Assembly (NCBI RefSeq): GCF_000174755.1
Contig: NZ_ACLQ01000026.1
Span: 1-43,500 of the forward strand
Source of the DNA: Capnocytophaga gingivalis ATCC 33624
GTDB taxonomy: Bacteria > Bacteroidota > Bacteroidia > Flavobacteriales > Flavobacteriaceae
Direction: 5' to 3'
Length of the DNA: 43,500 nt
Shown: positions 34,381-43,500 of the stretch, in pieces
How positions within the stretch are numbered: position 1 is the stretch's first letter
Layout of the letters: each line of letters opens with the position of its first letter
Made by a program: the position numbers and the translations under genes
Notes under the pieces: model-generated
Database searches by the model: none
The model's input: only the letters and a program-made list of their open reading frames with translations
Told to the model about the DNA's origin: nothing

Positions 34381-34878
34381 ATGGTACGATTACGCGCTTT
34401 GGAGAAAACTGATTTGGATTTCCTTTACCAGTTAGAGAACGATCAGAGCCTATGGGAGGTGAGTGAGACACAAGCTCCTTTTTCCCATGAGACCCTCAGA
34501 AGCTACCTCGAAAATGCCCATCTGGATATATATGAGGCACGACAACTGCGTTTTGTCATTACGTACAAGGACAAAGCAGTAGGATGTATTGACCTATATG
34601 ATTATAACCCGAAGAACAACCGGGCTTCTATAGGCATTGCTCTTATGGATTCTTTCAGGGGAAAAGGCATTGCCCATAGTGCCTTGCAACAATTGTGTAA
34701 TTATGCTTTTTCTTACCTGAATATACATCAGTTGATAGCCTATATACCTCAGGACAATCTCCCTAGCCAAAAGCTTTTCAAAAACATAGGTTTTTTATGT
34801 ATAGCCACTCTCAAGGATTGGTTGTTCTTCGAAGGAAAATACAAAAATGTGCTCATGTATCAGTACTTAAAAACTTAA
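34381..34878 (+). CDS. GNAT-family N-acetyltransferase
   Basis: This 165-residue protein follows the RimJ/SpeG-like pattern: an N-terminal MVRLRALEKTDLDFLYQLEN, a central strand VGCIDLYDYNPKNNRASIGIAL, the acetyl-CoA loop DSFRGKGIAHSAL (R/Q-x-x-G-x-A form) and the end NLPSQKLFKNIGF. The acceptor is unknown. It starts 4 nt after dapF, so it is part of the same transcript. Confidence 0.88.
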   Translation: MVRLRALEKTDLDFLYQLENDQSLWEVSETQAPFSHETLRSYLENAHLDIYEARQLRFVITYKDKAVGCIDLYDYNPKNNRASIGIALMDSFRGKGIAHSALQQLCNYAFSYLNIHQLIAYIPQDNLPSQKLFKNIGFLCIATLKDWLFFEGKYKNVLMYQYLKT

Positions 34879-34960
34879 CCATAAGAGGTCTGTTAAGAAA
34901 AAATATACTTTATTGCACCACAATTCGTATTTTTTTCGTAACTTGCGCCTCTATTTCATA

Positions 34961-34978
34961 GGCTCTTTTTATAGAGCC
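34961..34978 (+). promoter_or_regulatory. Short hairpin in the fabH leader
   Basis: GGCTCT and AGAGCC flank a 6-nt AT loop, ending 17 nt before the fabH ATG. A near-consensus promoter (TTG at 34913-34915, TAACTTGC at 34939-34946) would put this hairpin in the 5' leader. No function is proven. Confidence 0.35.
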
Positions 34979-34995
34979 ATTAAACTTGGATTCTT

Positions 34996-35997
34996 ATGAC
35001 AAAAATTACAGCTGCTATAACAGGTGTAGGAGGATATGTACCTGATTTTGTGCTATCTAATAGTTTATTAGAGCAAATGGTTGATACTACTGATGAGTGG
35101 ATTACCACTCGTACAGGTATCAAGGAAAGACGTATTTTAAAGGAAGAAGGCAAGGGGGCTTCATTCTTAGGAAAGAAAGCCGTGGAGGATTTGTTCAGAA
35201 AAACAGGAACCAATCCAGCTGATATTGATTTGGTAATTTTCGCCAGTGTGACCCCCGATATGCCTGTGGCCATCTCTGGTGCTTACTTGGCTACCGAAAT
35301 AGGTGCTGTCAACGCCTTTGCTATTGACCTTCAAGCAGCTTGCTCCAGTTTCCTATATGGAATGTCGGTAGCTGCCCGATACATTGAGTCTGGAAGATAC
35401 AAAAAGGTACTCTTGGTAGGTGCTGACAAAATGTCCTCTATCATTGATTATACAGACCGAGCCACTTGTATCATTTTTGGAGATGGAGCAGGAGCAGTAC
35501 TCTTTGAACCTAATTACGAAGGATTAGGAGTACAGGACGAGTACTTACGCAGTGATGGTACAGGGCGTGAATACTTGAAAATAGAAGCAGGAGGCTCTAT
35601 ACTTCCCACTACTATAGAGACTCTACAAGAGGGTAAAAACAACCTCTACCAAGATGGTAAAACTGTCTTCAAATATGCAGTATCTCGTATGGCTGATGTG
35701 ACTGATATCATCCTTGAGCGCAACCACCTGAATGCTGAAAACTTAAATTGGTTGGTTCCTCACCAAGCCAACAAACGTATTATTGATGCGACTGCTGATC
35801 GTATGGGACTTACTCATGACAAAGTAATGGTCAATATCCAACACTATGGAAATACCACTTCGGCAACTCTTCCTTTGGCTTTGTATGATTACGAAAAGCA
35901 GCTCAGAAAGGGCGACAATATCATCTTTGTTGCTTTCGGAGGAGGATTCACTTGGGGAGCTTTGTACCTCAAATGGGCATATAACCCCATACAATAA
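34996..35997 (+). CDS. fabH: Beta-ketoacyl-ACP synthase III
   Basis: This 333-residue enzyme starts fatty-acid synthesis by condensing an acyl-CoA with malonyl-ACP. The Cys-His-Asn triad is visible in DLQAACSSFLYG, VPHQANKRIID and HYGNTTSATLPLAL. The order fabH-accB-accC links initiation with malonyl-CoA supply. The ribosomal protein gene rpmF, which often precedes this cluster in relatives, is absent here. Confidence 0.96.
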   Translation: MTKITAAITGVGGYVPDFVLSNSLLEQMVDTTDEWITTRTGIKERRILKEEGKGASFLGKKAVEDLFRKTGTNPADIDLVIFASVTPDMPVAISGAYLATEIGAVNAFAIDLQAACSSFLYGMSVAARYIESGRYKKVLLVGADKMSSIIDYTDRATCIIFGDGAGAVLFEPNYEGLGVQDEYLRSDGTGREYLKIEAGGSILPTTIETLQEGKNNLYQDGKTVFKYAVSRMADVTDIILERNHLNAENLNWLVPHQANKRIIDATADRMGLTHDKVMVNIQHYGNTTSATLPLALYDYEKQLRKGDNIIFVAFGGGFTWGALYLKWAYNPIQ

Positions 35998-36071
35998 CCT
36001 TTAGATTCTGGCAAAAAAGATAGAATTTGTTTAGGAAAATAGAAAGTGATTCCTATATAAAATAATTTTAG

Positions 36072-36079
36072 TATCTTTG
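36072..36079 (+). promoter_or_regulatory. -7 promoter element of accB-accC
   Basis: TATCTTTG matches TAnnTTTG and lies 70 nt before the accB ATG. No TTG is found at the usual upstream distance. Confidence 0.45.
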
Positions 36080-36149
36080 CGCAGAATTATTTCACCTTTT
36101 ATTAACTTATTAGATAATGTTTAACTCATTGAAAATATAATTATTTGCT

Positions 36150-36653
36150 ATGGATTTAAGAGACATTCAGAATCTGATCAGATTCGTTGCCAAGTCAGGT
36201 GCCAGTGAAGTAAAATTAGAAATGGAAGATATCAAAATCACCATTAAAACCTCTGGAGAGGAAGGACGCCCTGAGACTGTTTTTGTTCAACAACCTTATG
36301 TAGCACAAGGACTTCCACCACAAGTACCTGTAGCTCCAATACCTCCTATGCCTGTGAGTGATCCTGCCAACATAGTGGCTACCAAAGAACATGATGATGA
36401 AGAAAACGGTAAGTATATCACCATCAAATCCCCTATTATTGGTACTTTCTACCGAAGACAAGCGCCTAACAAACCCTTATTTGTAGAGGTAGGTGATAAT
36501 ATCGTACAAGGACAAACCCTTTGCGTGATTGAGGCCATGAAGCTATTCAATGAAATAGAATCCGAAGTATCTGGTAAGATCGTCAAAGTATTGGTGGACG
36601 ATGCTTCCCCTGTGGAGTATGACCAACCTCTCTTCTTGGTAGATCCTTCCTAA
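36150..36653 (+). CDS. accB: Biotin carboxyl carrier protein of acetyl-CoA carboxylase
   Basis: This 167-residue protein has an N-terminal helical part (MDLRDIQNLIRFVAKSGASEV), a Pro-rich linker (about 50-75: PPQVPVAPIPPMP) and a C-terminal biotinyl domain. The biotin-accepting Lys lies in IEAMKLFNEIE. It carries CO2 from AccC to the carboxyltransferase. accC follows after 89 nt. Confidence 0.96.
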   Translation: MDLRDIQNLIRFVAKSGASEVKLEMEDIKITIKTSGEEGRPETVFVQQPYVAQGLPPQVPVAPIPPMPVSDPANIVATKEHDDEENGKYITIKSPIIGTFYRRQAPNKPLFVEVGDNIVQGQTLCVIEAMKLFNEIESEVSGKIVKVLVDDASPVEYDQPLFLVDPS

Positions 36654-36705
36654 GATGTTGTGCTAACAAACACTTCCTTAAGAGAAACAACTTAACTAAC
36701 ATTAT

Positions 36706-36724
36706 ATACTATATTGTATAGTAT
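36706..36724 (+). repeat. 8-bp inverted repeat between accB and accC
   Basis: ATACTATA and TATAGTAT flank a 3-nt TTG. The AU-rich hairpin it would form in mRNA is weak. It could be a processing site or a regulator-binding site. Confidence 0.3.
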
Positions 36725-36742
36725 GACCTAAATAGTAAAGAA

Positions 36743-38098
36743 ATGTTTAAAAAAATATTGATTGCTAATCGTGGTGAAATTGCTCTTAGAGTGATTCGTA
36801 CCTGTAGAGAAATGGGAATAAAGATCGTTGCGGTATATTCCACAGCGGATGCCGATAGCCTACATGTACGCTTTGCCGACGAGGCTGTATGTATAGGCCC
36901 CGCTCCTAGCAAAGATTCCTACCTAAAAATAACAAATATTATCGCAGCAGCGGAAATCACCAATGCTGATGCCATCCACCCTGGTTATGGTTTCCTTTCA
37001 GAAAACGCTAAATTTTCTAAAATATGCGCAGAGAATGGAATCAAATTCATTGGGGCTTCTGCAGAAATGATTGACAAAATGGGAGACAAGGCAACAGCCA
37101 AAGCTACCATGAAAGCGGCTGGAGTACCTACCATTCCTGGCTCTGACGGGCTACTGAAGGACATTGCTGAAGCTAAGAAAATAGCTAAAAAAATGGGCTA
37201 TCCTGTAATGCTCAAAGCCACTGCCGGAGGTGGAGGAAAAGGAATGCGTGCTGTATGGAAAGAAGAAGATCTTGAAAAAGCGTTCGAGAGTGCTACTCAG
37301 GAGGCTGCTGCAGCTTTCGGTAATGATGGTATGTATATGGAAAAACTCATAGAAGAGCCTCGCCATATCGAAATCCAAATCGTAGGTGACCAATATGGAA
37401 AAGCTTGCCACCTTTCCGAACGAGATTGCTCTGTACAACGCCGTCACCAAAAACTCACAGAGGAGACTCCTTCGCCTTTTATGACCGATGAACTTCGTGC
37501 CAAAATGGGGGAAGCAGCTGTAAAGGCAGCTGAATCCATCAAATATGAGGGTGCTGGTACTGTAGAATTCTTGGTAGACAAGCACCGCAACTTCTACTTT
37601 ATGGAAATGAATACACGTATCCAAGTAGAACACCCTATTACCGAACAGGTAATTGATTATGATCTTATCAAAGAGCAAATCTTAGTGGCTGCTGGAGTAC
37701 CTATCTCCGGACGCAACTATACTCCAAAACTACATGCTATTGAGTGCCGTATCAATGCGGAAGATCCATTCAACGATTTCCGTCCTTCCCCTGGTCGTAT
37801 CACTGCTTTCCATGCTCCAGGTGGCTTCGGGGTACGTCTTGATACCCATGTGTATGCGGGTTATACAATCCCACCTAACTATGATTCCATGATCGCCAAA
37901 CTTATCGTTACTGCTCAGACCCGTGAGGAAGCAATTGCTAAGATGAAGCGCGCCTTGGACGAATTTGTAGTAGAAGGTATCAAAACAACTATTCCTTTCC
38001 ACAAACAACTTATGGAAAATCCTGACTATATAGCAGGAAACTACACTACCAAATTCATGGAAGATTTCGTCCTCCAACCTAAAGAGGAAGACGAATAG
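36743..38098 (+). CDS. accC: Biotin carboxylase subunit of acetyl-CoA carboxylase
   Basis: This 451-residue ATP-grasp enzyme carboxylates biotin on Acc[31 protein letters not shown], the Gly-rich lid [30 protein letters not shown] and the C-terminal [11 protein letters not shown] are all intact. Length is normal for the free-standing bacterial subunit. trxB follows 24 nt downstream. Confidence 0.97.
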   Translation: MFKKILIANRGEIALRVIRTCREMGIKIVAVYSTADADSLHVRFADEAVCIGPAPSKDSYLKITNIIAAAEITNADAIHPGYGFLSENAKFSKICAENGIKFIGASAEMIDKMGDKATAKATMKAAGVPTIPGSDGLLKDIAEAKKIAKKMGYPVMLKATAGGGGKGMRAVWKEEDLEKAFESATQEAAAAFGNDGMYMEKLIEEPRHIEIQIVGDQYGKACHLSERDCSVQRRHQKLTEETPSPFMTDELRAKMGEAAVKAAESIKYEGAGTVEFLVDKHRNFYFMEMNTRIQVEHPITEQVIDYDLIKEQILVAAGVPISGRNYTPKLHAIECRINAEDPFNDFRPSPGRITAFHAPGGFGVRLDTHVYAGYTIPPNYDSMIAKLIVTAQTREEAIAKMKRALDEFVVEGIKTTIPFHKQLMENPDYIAGNYTTKFMEDFVLQPKEEDE

Positions 38099-38122
38099 TA
38101 TTATCTCTTAGAATATACAACT

Positions 38123-39064
38123 ATGTCTGTTGAAAAAATAAAATGCTTAATTATAGGCTCTGGCCCAGCTGGCTATACTGCAGCTATCTATGCTTCTAGA
38201 GCCAACCTTTCTCCTGTCCTTTACCAAGGGGAACAACCAGGAGGACAACTTACTACTACCAATGAGGTAGAAAACTTCCCTGGCTACCCTGAAGGAATTA
38301 CAGGAACTGAGATGATGATGCAGTTTGAACAACAAGCCCGCCGCTTTGAGGCTGATATTCGTTCTGGCTGGGTTACCAAAGTAGATTTCTCTGCCAAACC
38401 CCTCAAAGTATGGGTGGAGGATAAGGAAATTCATGCCGATAGTATCATCATTAGTACAGGAGCTTCGGTCAAGTATCTCGGACTACCTTCCGAACAACAT
38501 TATTTGCGAACAGGAGGAGGGGTATCTACCTGCGCCGTATGCGATGGCTTCTTTTACAGAAACCAAGAGGTGGCTATCGTAGGAGCAGGAGACTCTGCTT
38601 GTGAAGAAGCGCTCTACCTTTCCAAAATCTGTAAGAAGGTAACCATGATTGTACGCCGTGATGCTTTCCGTGCCTCCAAGATTATGGAAGAACGTGTAAG
38701 AAAAGTGGAAAATATTACTATTTTGTTCAATACAGAAACCGAGGAGATCCTCGGTGATGGACAAGTGGTTTCTGCTATCAGAGTACGTAACAACAAGACT
38801 CAAGAACTTTCCGAATTTCCTATCACAGGCTTCTTCGTAGCTATCGGTCATAAGCCTAATACGGATATTTTCGCTCCTTACCTCTCTTTGGATAAGGAAG
38901 GATATATTGAGAATGTACCAGGCTCCAGCCGTACCAATGTAGAAGGGGTATTTGTAGCGGGTGATGCTGCTGACAAGCACTACCGACAAGCTATTGTTGC
39001 TGCAGGAAGTGGTGCTATAGCTGCTATGGATGCTGAACGTTATTTAGCTTCTTTAGAACATTAA
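38123..39064 (+). CDS. trxB: Thioredoxin reductase
   Basis: This 313-residue flavoprotein transfers electrons from NADPH to thioredoxin. The FAD loop is GSGPAGYTAAIYASRA, the redox pair is in STCAVCDGFF, the NADPH loop is GAGDSACEEALYL, and FVAGDAADKHYRQAI binds FAD at the end. It is the bacterial low-molecular-weight type. ung follows after 16 nt. Confidence 0.96.
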   Translation: MSVEKIKCLIIGSGPAGYTAAIYASRANLSPVLYQGEQPGGQLTTTNEVENFPGYPEGITGTEMMMQFEQQARRFEADIRSGWVTKVDFSAKPLKVWVEDKEIHADSIIISTGASVKYLGLPSEQHYLRTGGGVSTCAVCDGFFYRNQEVAIVGAGDSACEEALYLSKICKKVTMIVRRDAFRASKIMEERVRKVENITILFNTETEEILGDGQVVSAIRVRNNKTQELSEFPITGFFVAIGHKPNTDIFAPYLSLDKEGYIENVPGSSRTNVEGVFVAGDAADKHYRQAIVAAGSGAIAAMDAERYLASLEH

Positions 39065-39080
39065 TATTAATCTATTACTT

Positions 39081-39749
39081 ATGGAGGTACATATCAGCCC
39101 TTCTTGGAAATCGTTATTAAGCGAAGAATTTGAAAAACCTTATTTCAAATCCCTAACCGATTTTGTCAAAAAAGAATACAAAGAGCACACTTGCTATCCA
39201 AAAGGGAAAGATATCTTTGCCGCCTTCGACCAATGCCCTATAGATAAGCTAAAAGTAGTACTCTTAGGACAAGACCCCTACCACGGAGAAGGACAAGCCA
39301 ATGGCTTATCCTTCTCTGTCAATGAAGGAATTGCCCACCCTCCTTCCTTAGTGAATATTTTTAAGGAAATCCAAGAGGATATAAATGTACCTTATCCTGA
39401 GAGTGGTAATCTCTCTCGCTGGGCACAACAAGGAGTACTTCTGCTTAATGCCACTCTTACAGTACGCGCCAACCAGGCCGGTAGCCATCAGCATCAGGGA
39501 TGGGAAACTTTTACCGACACTGTCATCAAGCTTGTCTCTGACAACTGCCAAGGGGTTGTCTTTCTTCTCTGGGGTGGTTTCGCCAAAAAGAAAACTTCCT
39601 TGATTGACACTAAAAAACATTGTGTACTCACCTCTGGACACCCCTCTCCCCTTAGTGCTAACCGAGGTTATTGGTTCGGGAACAAACACTTTAGTCAGGC
39701 CAATGCATACCTCTCCTCAGTAGGCAAAGAAATCATTGATTGGAAATAA
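39081..39749 (+). CDS. ung: Uracil-DNA glycosylase, family 1
   Basis: This 222-residue enzyme removes uracil from DNA. The water-activating loop is GQDPYHGEGQANGLSFSV, and the DNA-intercalation loop is HPSPLSANRGYW, as in E. coli Ung. NLSRWAQQGVLLLNATLTV is the usual core segment. It is probably read from the same transcript as trxB. Confidence 0.97.
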   Translation: MEVHISPSWKSLLSEEFEKPYFKSLTDFVKKEYKEHTCYPKGKDIFAAFDQCPIDKLKVVLLGQDPYHGEGQANGLSFSVNEGIAHPPSLVNIFKEIQEDINVPYPESGNLSRWAQQGVLLLNATLTVRANQAGSHQHQGWETFTDTVIKLVSDNCQGVVFLLWGGFAKKKTSLIDTKKHCVLTSGHPSPLSANRGYWFGNKHFSQANAYLSSVGKEIIDWK

Positions 39750-39772
39750 AAACTGACATTTTGTCACAATTT

Positions 39773-39780
39773 TAGATTTG
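39773..39780 (+). promoter_or_regulatory. -7 promoter element of dnaK
   Basis: TAGATTTG fits TAnnTTTG and lies about 60 nt before the dnaK ATG. The only nearby TTG triplets are too close (39761) or too far (39740). No CIRCE element was seen. Confidence 0.4.
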
Positions 39781-39803
39781 GCATAGTCCTTGAAGATAGG
39801 TAA

Positions 39804-41753
<1,950 letters not shown>

Positions 41754-41783
41754 GCGTTGATTAGCAACGATTAGTAAATATTA

Positions 41784-41822
41784 AAAACTACTATAAACAC
41801 TTGGTTTATAGTAGTTTTTTTT
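41784..41822 (+). terminator. Intrinsic terminator after dnaK
   Basis: A perfect 15-bp stem (41784-41798 with 41804-41818) closes a 5-nt loop (ACTTG) and runs into a tract of eight T ending at 41822. It lies 30 nt past the dnaK stop and is the clearest rho-independent terminator in the window. Confidence 0.9.
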
Positions 41823-41900
41823 AAATTAACGAGTAATATTTGTTTTTCTCATTTTTAAAATTATTATTAGATGAGGTATTATATTATTTTTAAACTAATC

Positions 41901-41930
41901 AAATAATTCAACTTGTTAATTGAATTATTT
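41901..41930. promoter_or_regulatory. 11-bp perfect inverted repeat, probable operator
   Basis: AAATAATTCAA and TTGAATTATTT flank the 8-nt CTTGTTAA. The centre contains the -33 TTG of the downstream promoter, so a dimeric protein bound here would block RNA polymerase. The downstream gene encodes a putative DNA-binding regulator. Confidence 0.6.
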
Positions 41931-41942
41931 ATTGTATCTTTG
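41913..41942 (+). promoter_or_regulatory. Promoter of the AlbA_2 regulator gene
   Basis: TTG (41913-41915), 19 nt, then TATCTTTG (41935-41942) fit the Bacteroidetes consensus. A leader of about 90 nt would precede the ATG at 42039. The gene-free stretch 41823-42038 otherwise holds only AT-rich sequence. Confidence 0.7.
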
Positions 41943-42038
41943 TCCAAAGTTCCCAAATTTTAGTGCCTTTTTCTAAATCACAAAACACTGATTTTTGGAA
42001 GCTTTTACTTTATTGAGAAAGTTTAAACAACTTCATGT

Positions 42039-43391
42039 ATGAATCCAGAAACCAATCGTATAGAATACAAACAAGAACTTATAGATGATTTGGAGAAAGA
42101 GGTAGTCGCTTTTCTGAATTATCAAGAAGGAGGAATAATTTATATTGGAATTGACAAGAAAGGAAAGGCTGTGGGTGTTTCAGACATTGATGGGGATATG
42201 CTTAAAATCAAAGACCGACTAAAAAATAATATTATGCCTTCTTGTATGGGTTTGTTTGATGTATCTGCAGAAACTATAGATTCAAAAAATGTAATTAAAA
42301 TCACATTGGCAAGTGGTACTGAAAAACCTTACTATATCAAGAAACTTGGGATGTCGGAAAAAGGTACATTTATTCGTATTGGAACAGCTGCCGAGCCAAT
42401 GCCCATAAAAATGATAGAATCTCTGTTTGCCAAACGCACTCGTAACTCTATAGGCAAAATCAAGTCTCCAAACCAAAATCTTACTTTTGAGCAACTCAAA
42501 ATATATTATGAAAGCTCAGAAAAGATGTTAAATCAGCAGTTCACATCTAATTTGGAACTTCTTACAGAAGAGGGGTTGTACAATTATGTAGCATATCTAT
42601 TAGCCGATACTAATGGAATATCTGTAAAAGTTGCAAAATATGATGGTTTGGATCGTGTTGACTTGATCGAAAACAACGAGTATGGGTATTGTTCATTGAT
42701 AAAAGCAACCAAGCAGGTATTGGATAAGATAGGAGTAGAAAATAAGACATTAGCAAAAATCACACCCAAAGAACGAAAGGAAACCAAATTATGGAATCCC
42801 GTTGCCTTGCGTGAGGCTGTAATTAATGCTATTGTTCATAACGATTATACCTCTGAAATACCTCCCAAATTTGAGTTCTTTGATGATAGAATTGAGATTA
42901 CCTCATTTGGTAGTTTGCCACAAGGCATGACAGAGAAGGAATTTTTTGAAGGCTATTCGGTACCACGCAATAAAGAGCTGATGCGTGTATTTAGAGATTT
43001 GGATTTAGTAGAACATTTGGGGTCAGGAGTCCCTCGTATTCTAAGAAGCTATGGAAAAGAATGTTTCAAGTTTACAGAGAACTTTTTACGAATGATATTT
43101 CCCGCTACCGAGCAAGTCACCGCGCAAGTTACCGCGCAGGATACCGCGCAGGATACCGCGCAAGTTACCGCGCAAGTCAAAGAATTGATTGAAATACTAT
43201 CCAAAGAGATGGATAGACAAGAAATACAAGATATGTTAGGACTTTCTCATAGGGAAAACTTTCGATTAAAATATTTAAAACCTGCATTGGAACAAGGATT
43301 TATAGAAATGACTATTCCCGAGAGACCTAGTAGTAAGTTACAAAAATATCGACTAACCATCTTGGGCAAACAATTGAAAGACAAACTATAA
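42039..43391 (+). CDS. AlbA_2 (Schlafen-type) putative DNA-binding, ATP-binding regulator
   Basis: This 450-residue protein starts with an AlbA_2 domain (about 1-130): RIEYKQELIDDLEKEVVAFL, then EGGIIYIGIDKKGKAVGV. Residues about 245-345 resemble the HATPase_c_4 domain: REAVINAIVHNDYTSE, DDRIEITSFGSLP and HLGSGVPRIL. A Val/Asp-Thr-Ala-Gln tetrapeptide repeat follows (about 359-379), then a winged-helix-like C-terminus (DRQEIQDMLGLSHRENFRLKYLKPALEQGF). The family is widespread, sometimes linked to defence islands, and poorly understood. A palindrome in its promoter suggests autoregulation. Confidence 0.86.
   Translation: MNPETNRIEYKQELIDDLEKEVVAFLNYQEGGIIYIGIDKKGKAVGVSDIDGDMLKIKDRLKNNIMPSCMGLFDVSAETIDSKNVIKITLASGTEKPYYIKKLGMSEKGTFIRIGTAAEPMPIKMIESLFAKRTRNSIGKIKSPNQNLTFEQLKIYYESSEKMLNQQFTSNLELLTEEGLYNYVAYLLADTNGISVKVAKYDGLDRVDLIENNEYGYCSLIKATKQVLDKIGVENKTLAKITPKERKETKLWNPVALREAVINAIVHNDYTSEIPPKFEFFDDRIEITSFGSLPQGMTEKEFFEGYSVPRNKELMRVFRDLDLVEHLGSGVPRILRSYGKECFKFTENFLRMIFPATEQVTAQVTAQDTAQDTAQVTAQVKELIEILSKEMDRQEIQDMLGLSHRENFRLKYLKPALEQGFIEMTIPERPSSKLQKYRLTILGKQLKDKL
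43113..43178 (+). repeat. 12-bp tandem repeat in the regulator gene (5.5 units)
   Basis: Units at 43113, 43125, 43137, 43149, 43161 and a half unit at 43173 are variants of CAAGTTACCGCG and CAGGATACCGCG. They encode QVTA/QDTA tetrapeptides in frame. The repeat is GC-rich inside an AT-rich gene. Unit loss or gain would keep the frame. Confidence 0.9.
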
Positions 43392-43500
43392 CCTTTGATA
43401 GAAGCAGTAACTACCCAAGAAAGTGCTACTAAGTCAAGTAAGCAAATCACAACCTAATTTGCATCATAAAATATCAAGTAATTGATTTTCAATGATCTTT
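43392..43500. other. Window end, nothing recognised
   Basis: These last 109 bases hold no gene, hairpin or promoter that I can support. Confidence 0.5.

Noticed and set aside
41757-41780. Another 7-bp repeat after dnaK
   Set aside because: The apparent repeat (GATTAGCAAC/GATTAGTAAA) has a 10-bp period and only two units.
43113-43178. CRISPR or regulatory iterons
   Set aside because: The 12-bp units are in frame inside a gene and encode a tetrapeptide repeat.

Overview
The window looks like a chromosomal segment of a Flavobacteriia-type Bacteroidetes, plausibly Capnocytophaga. I infer this from promoters of the form TTG-N19/20-TAnnTTTG, very short leaders, signal peptides that end before Gln, KLSTS instead of KMSKS in MetG, and dapF, fabH, accB and accC lying close together. 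The genus is an inference. I found no rRNA, tRNA, CRISPR array, insertion sequence or phage gene.

Layout. Positions 1-3197 (minus strand) hold a truncated YwqG/DUF1963 gene and a large GH3 glycosidase-serine hydrolase fusion, which is split by a 1-nt frameshift in an A7 tract. Positions 3198-3522 are non-coding: a promoter, a decaying 23-bp tandem repeat ending in a perfect 20-bp palindrome, and a run of 7-bp repeats. Positions 3523-10241 (minus) are a complete tryptophan operon, trpE-trpGD(fused)-orf145-trpC-trpF-trpB-trpA, with tight overlaps, a strong promoter with almost no leader, and an unexpected four-helix membrane protein gene inside it.

Divergent from trp is radA, followed by the most unusual region: five tandem, AT-rich, paralogous genes (11934-18098) for secreted YD-repeat (Rhs-like) proteins with no toxin domain. 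They share signal peptides, C-termini and nearly identical 12-14 nt junctions; one 80-bp stretch occurs twice without a mismatch. After the array come a DUF2809 gene and a Nudix gene (minus), comM (plus), an anchored SGNH hydrolase, an AddB-like nuclease and agmatinase (all minus).

From 26.1 kb most genes are plus-strand housekeeping: holB, metG, a lipoprotein, mazG, a patatin with an outer-membrane barrel, tcdA (minus), dapF, a GNAT acetyltransferase, the fatty-acid initiation genes fabH-accB-accC, trxB, ung and dnaK. dnaK ends in a clear intrinsic terminator. The window closes with an AlbA_2/Schlafen-type ATP-binding regulator. Its promoter carries an 11-bp perfect inverted repeat over the -33 box, suggesting autorepression.

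Two themes cut across the window. First, short runs of repeats with a strict 7-bp period but different sequences sit in at least seven intergenic spaces. Second, the YD array shows marks of recent duplication and recombination: the 80-bp direct repeat, a 75-bp unit gained in one gene, and near-identical junctions. It lies between radA and comM, two genes of recombination branch migration.
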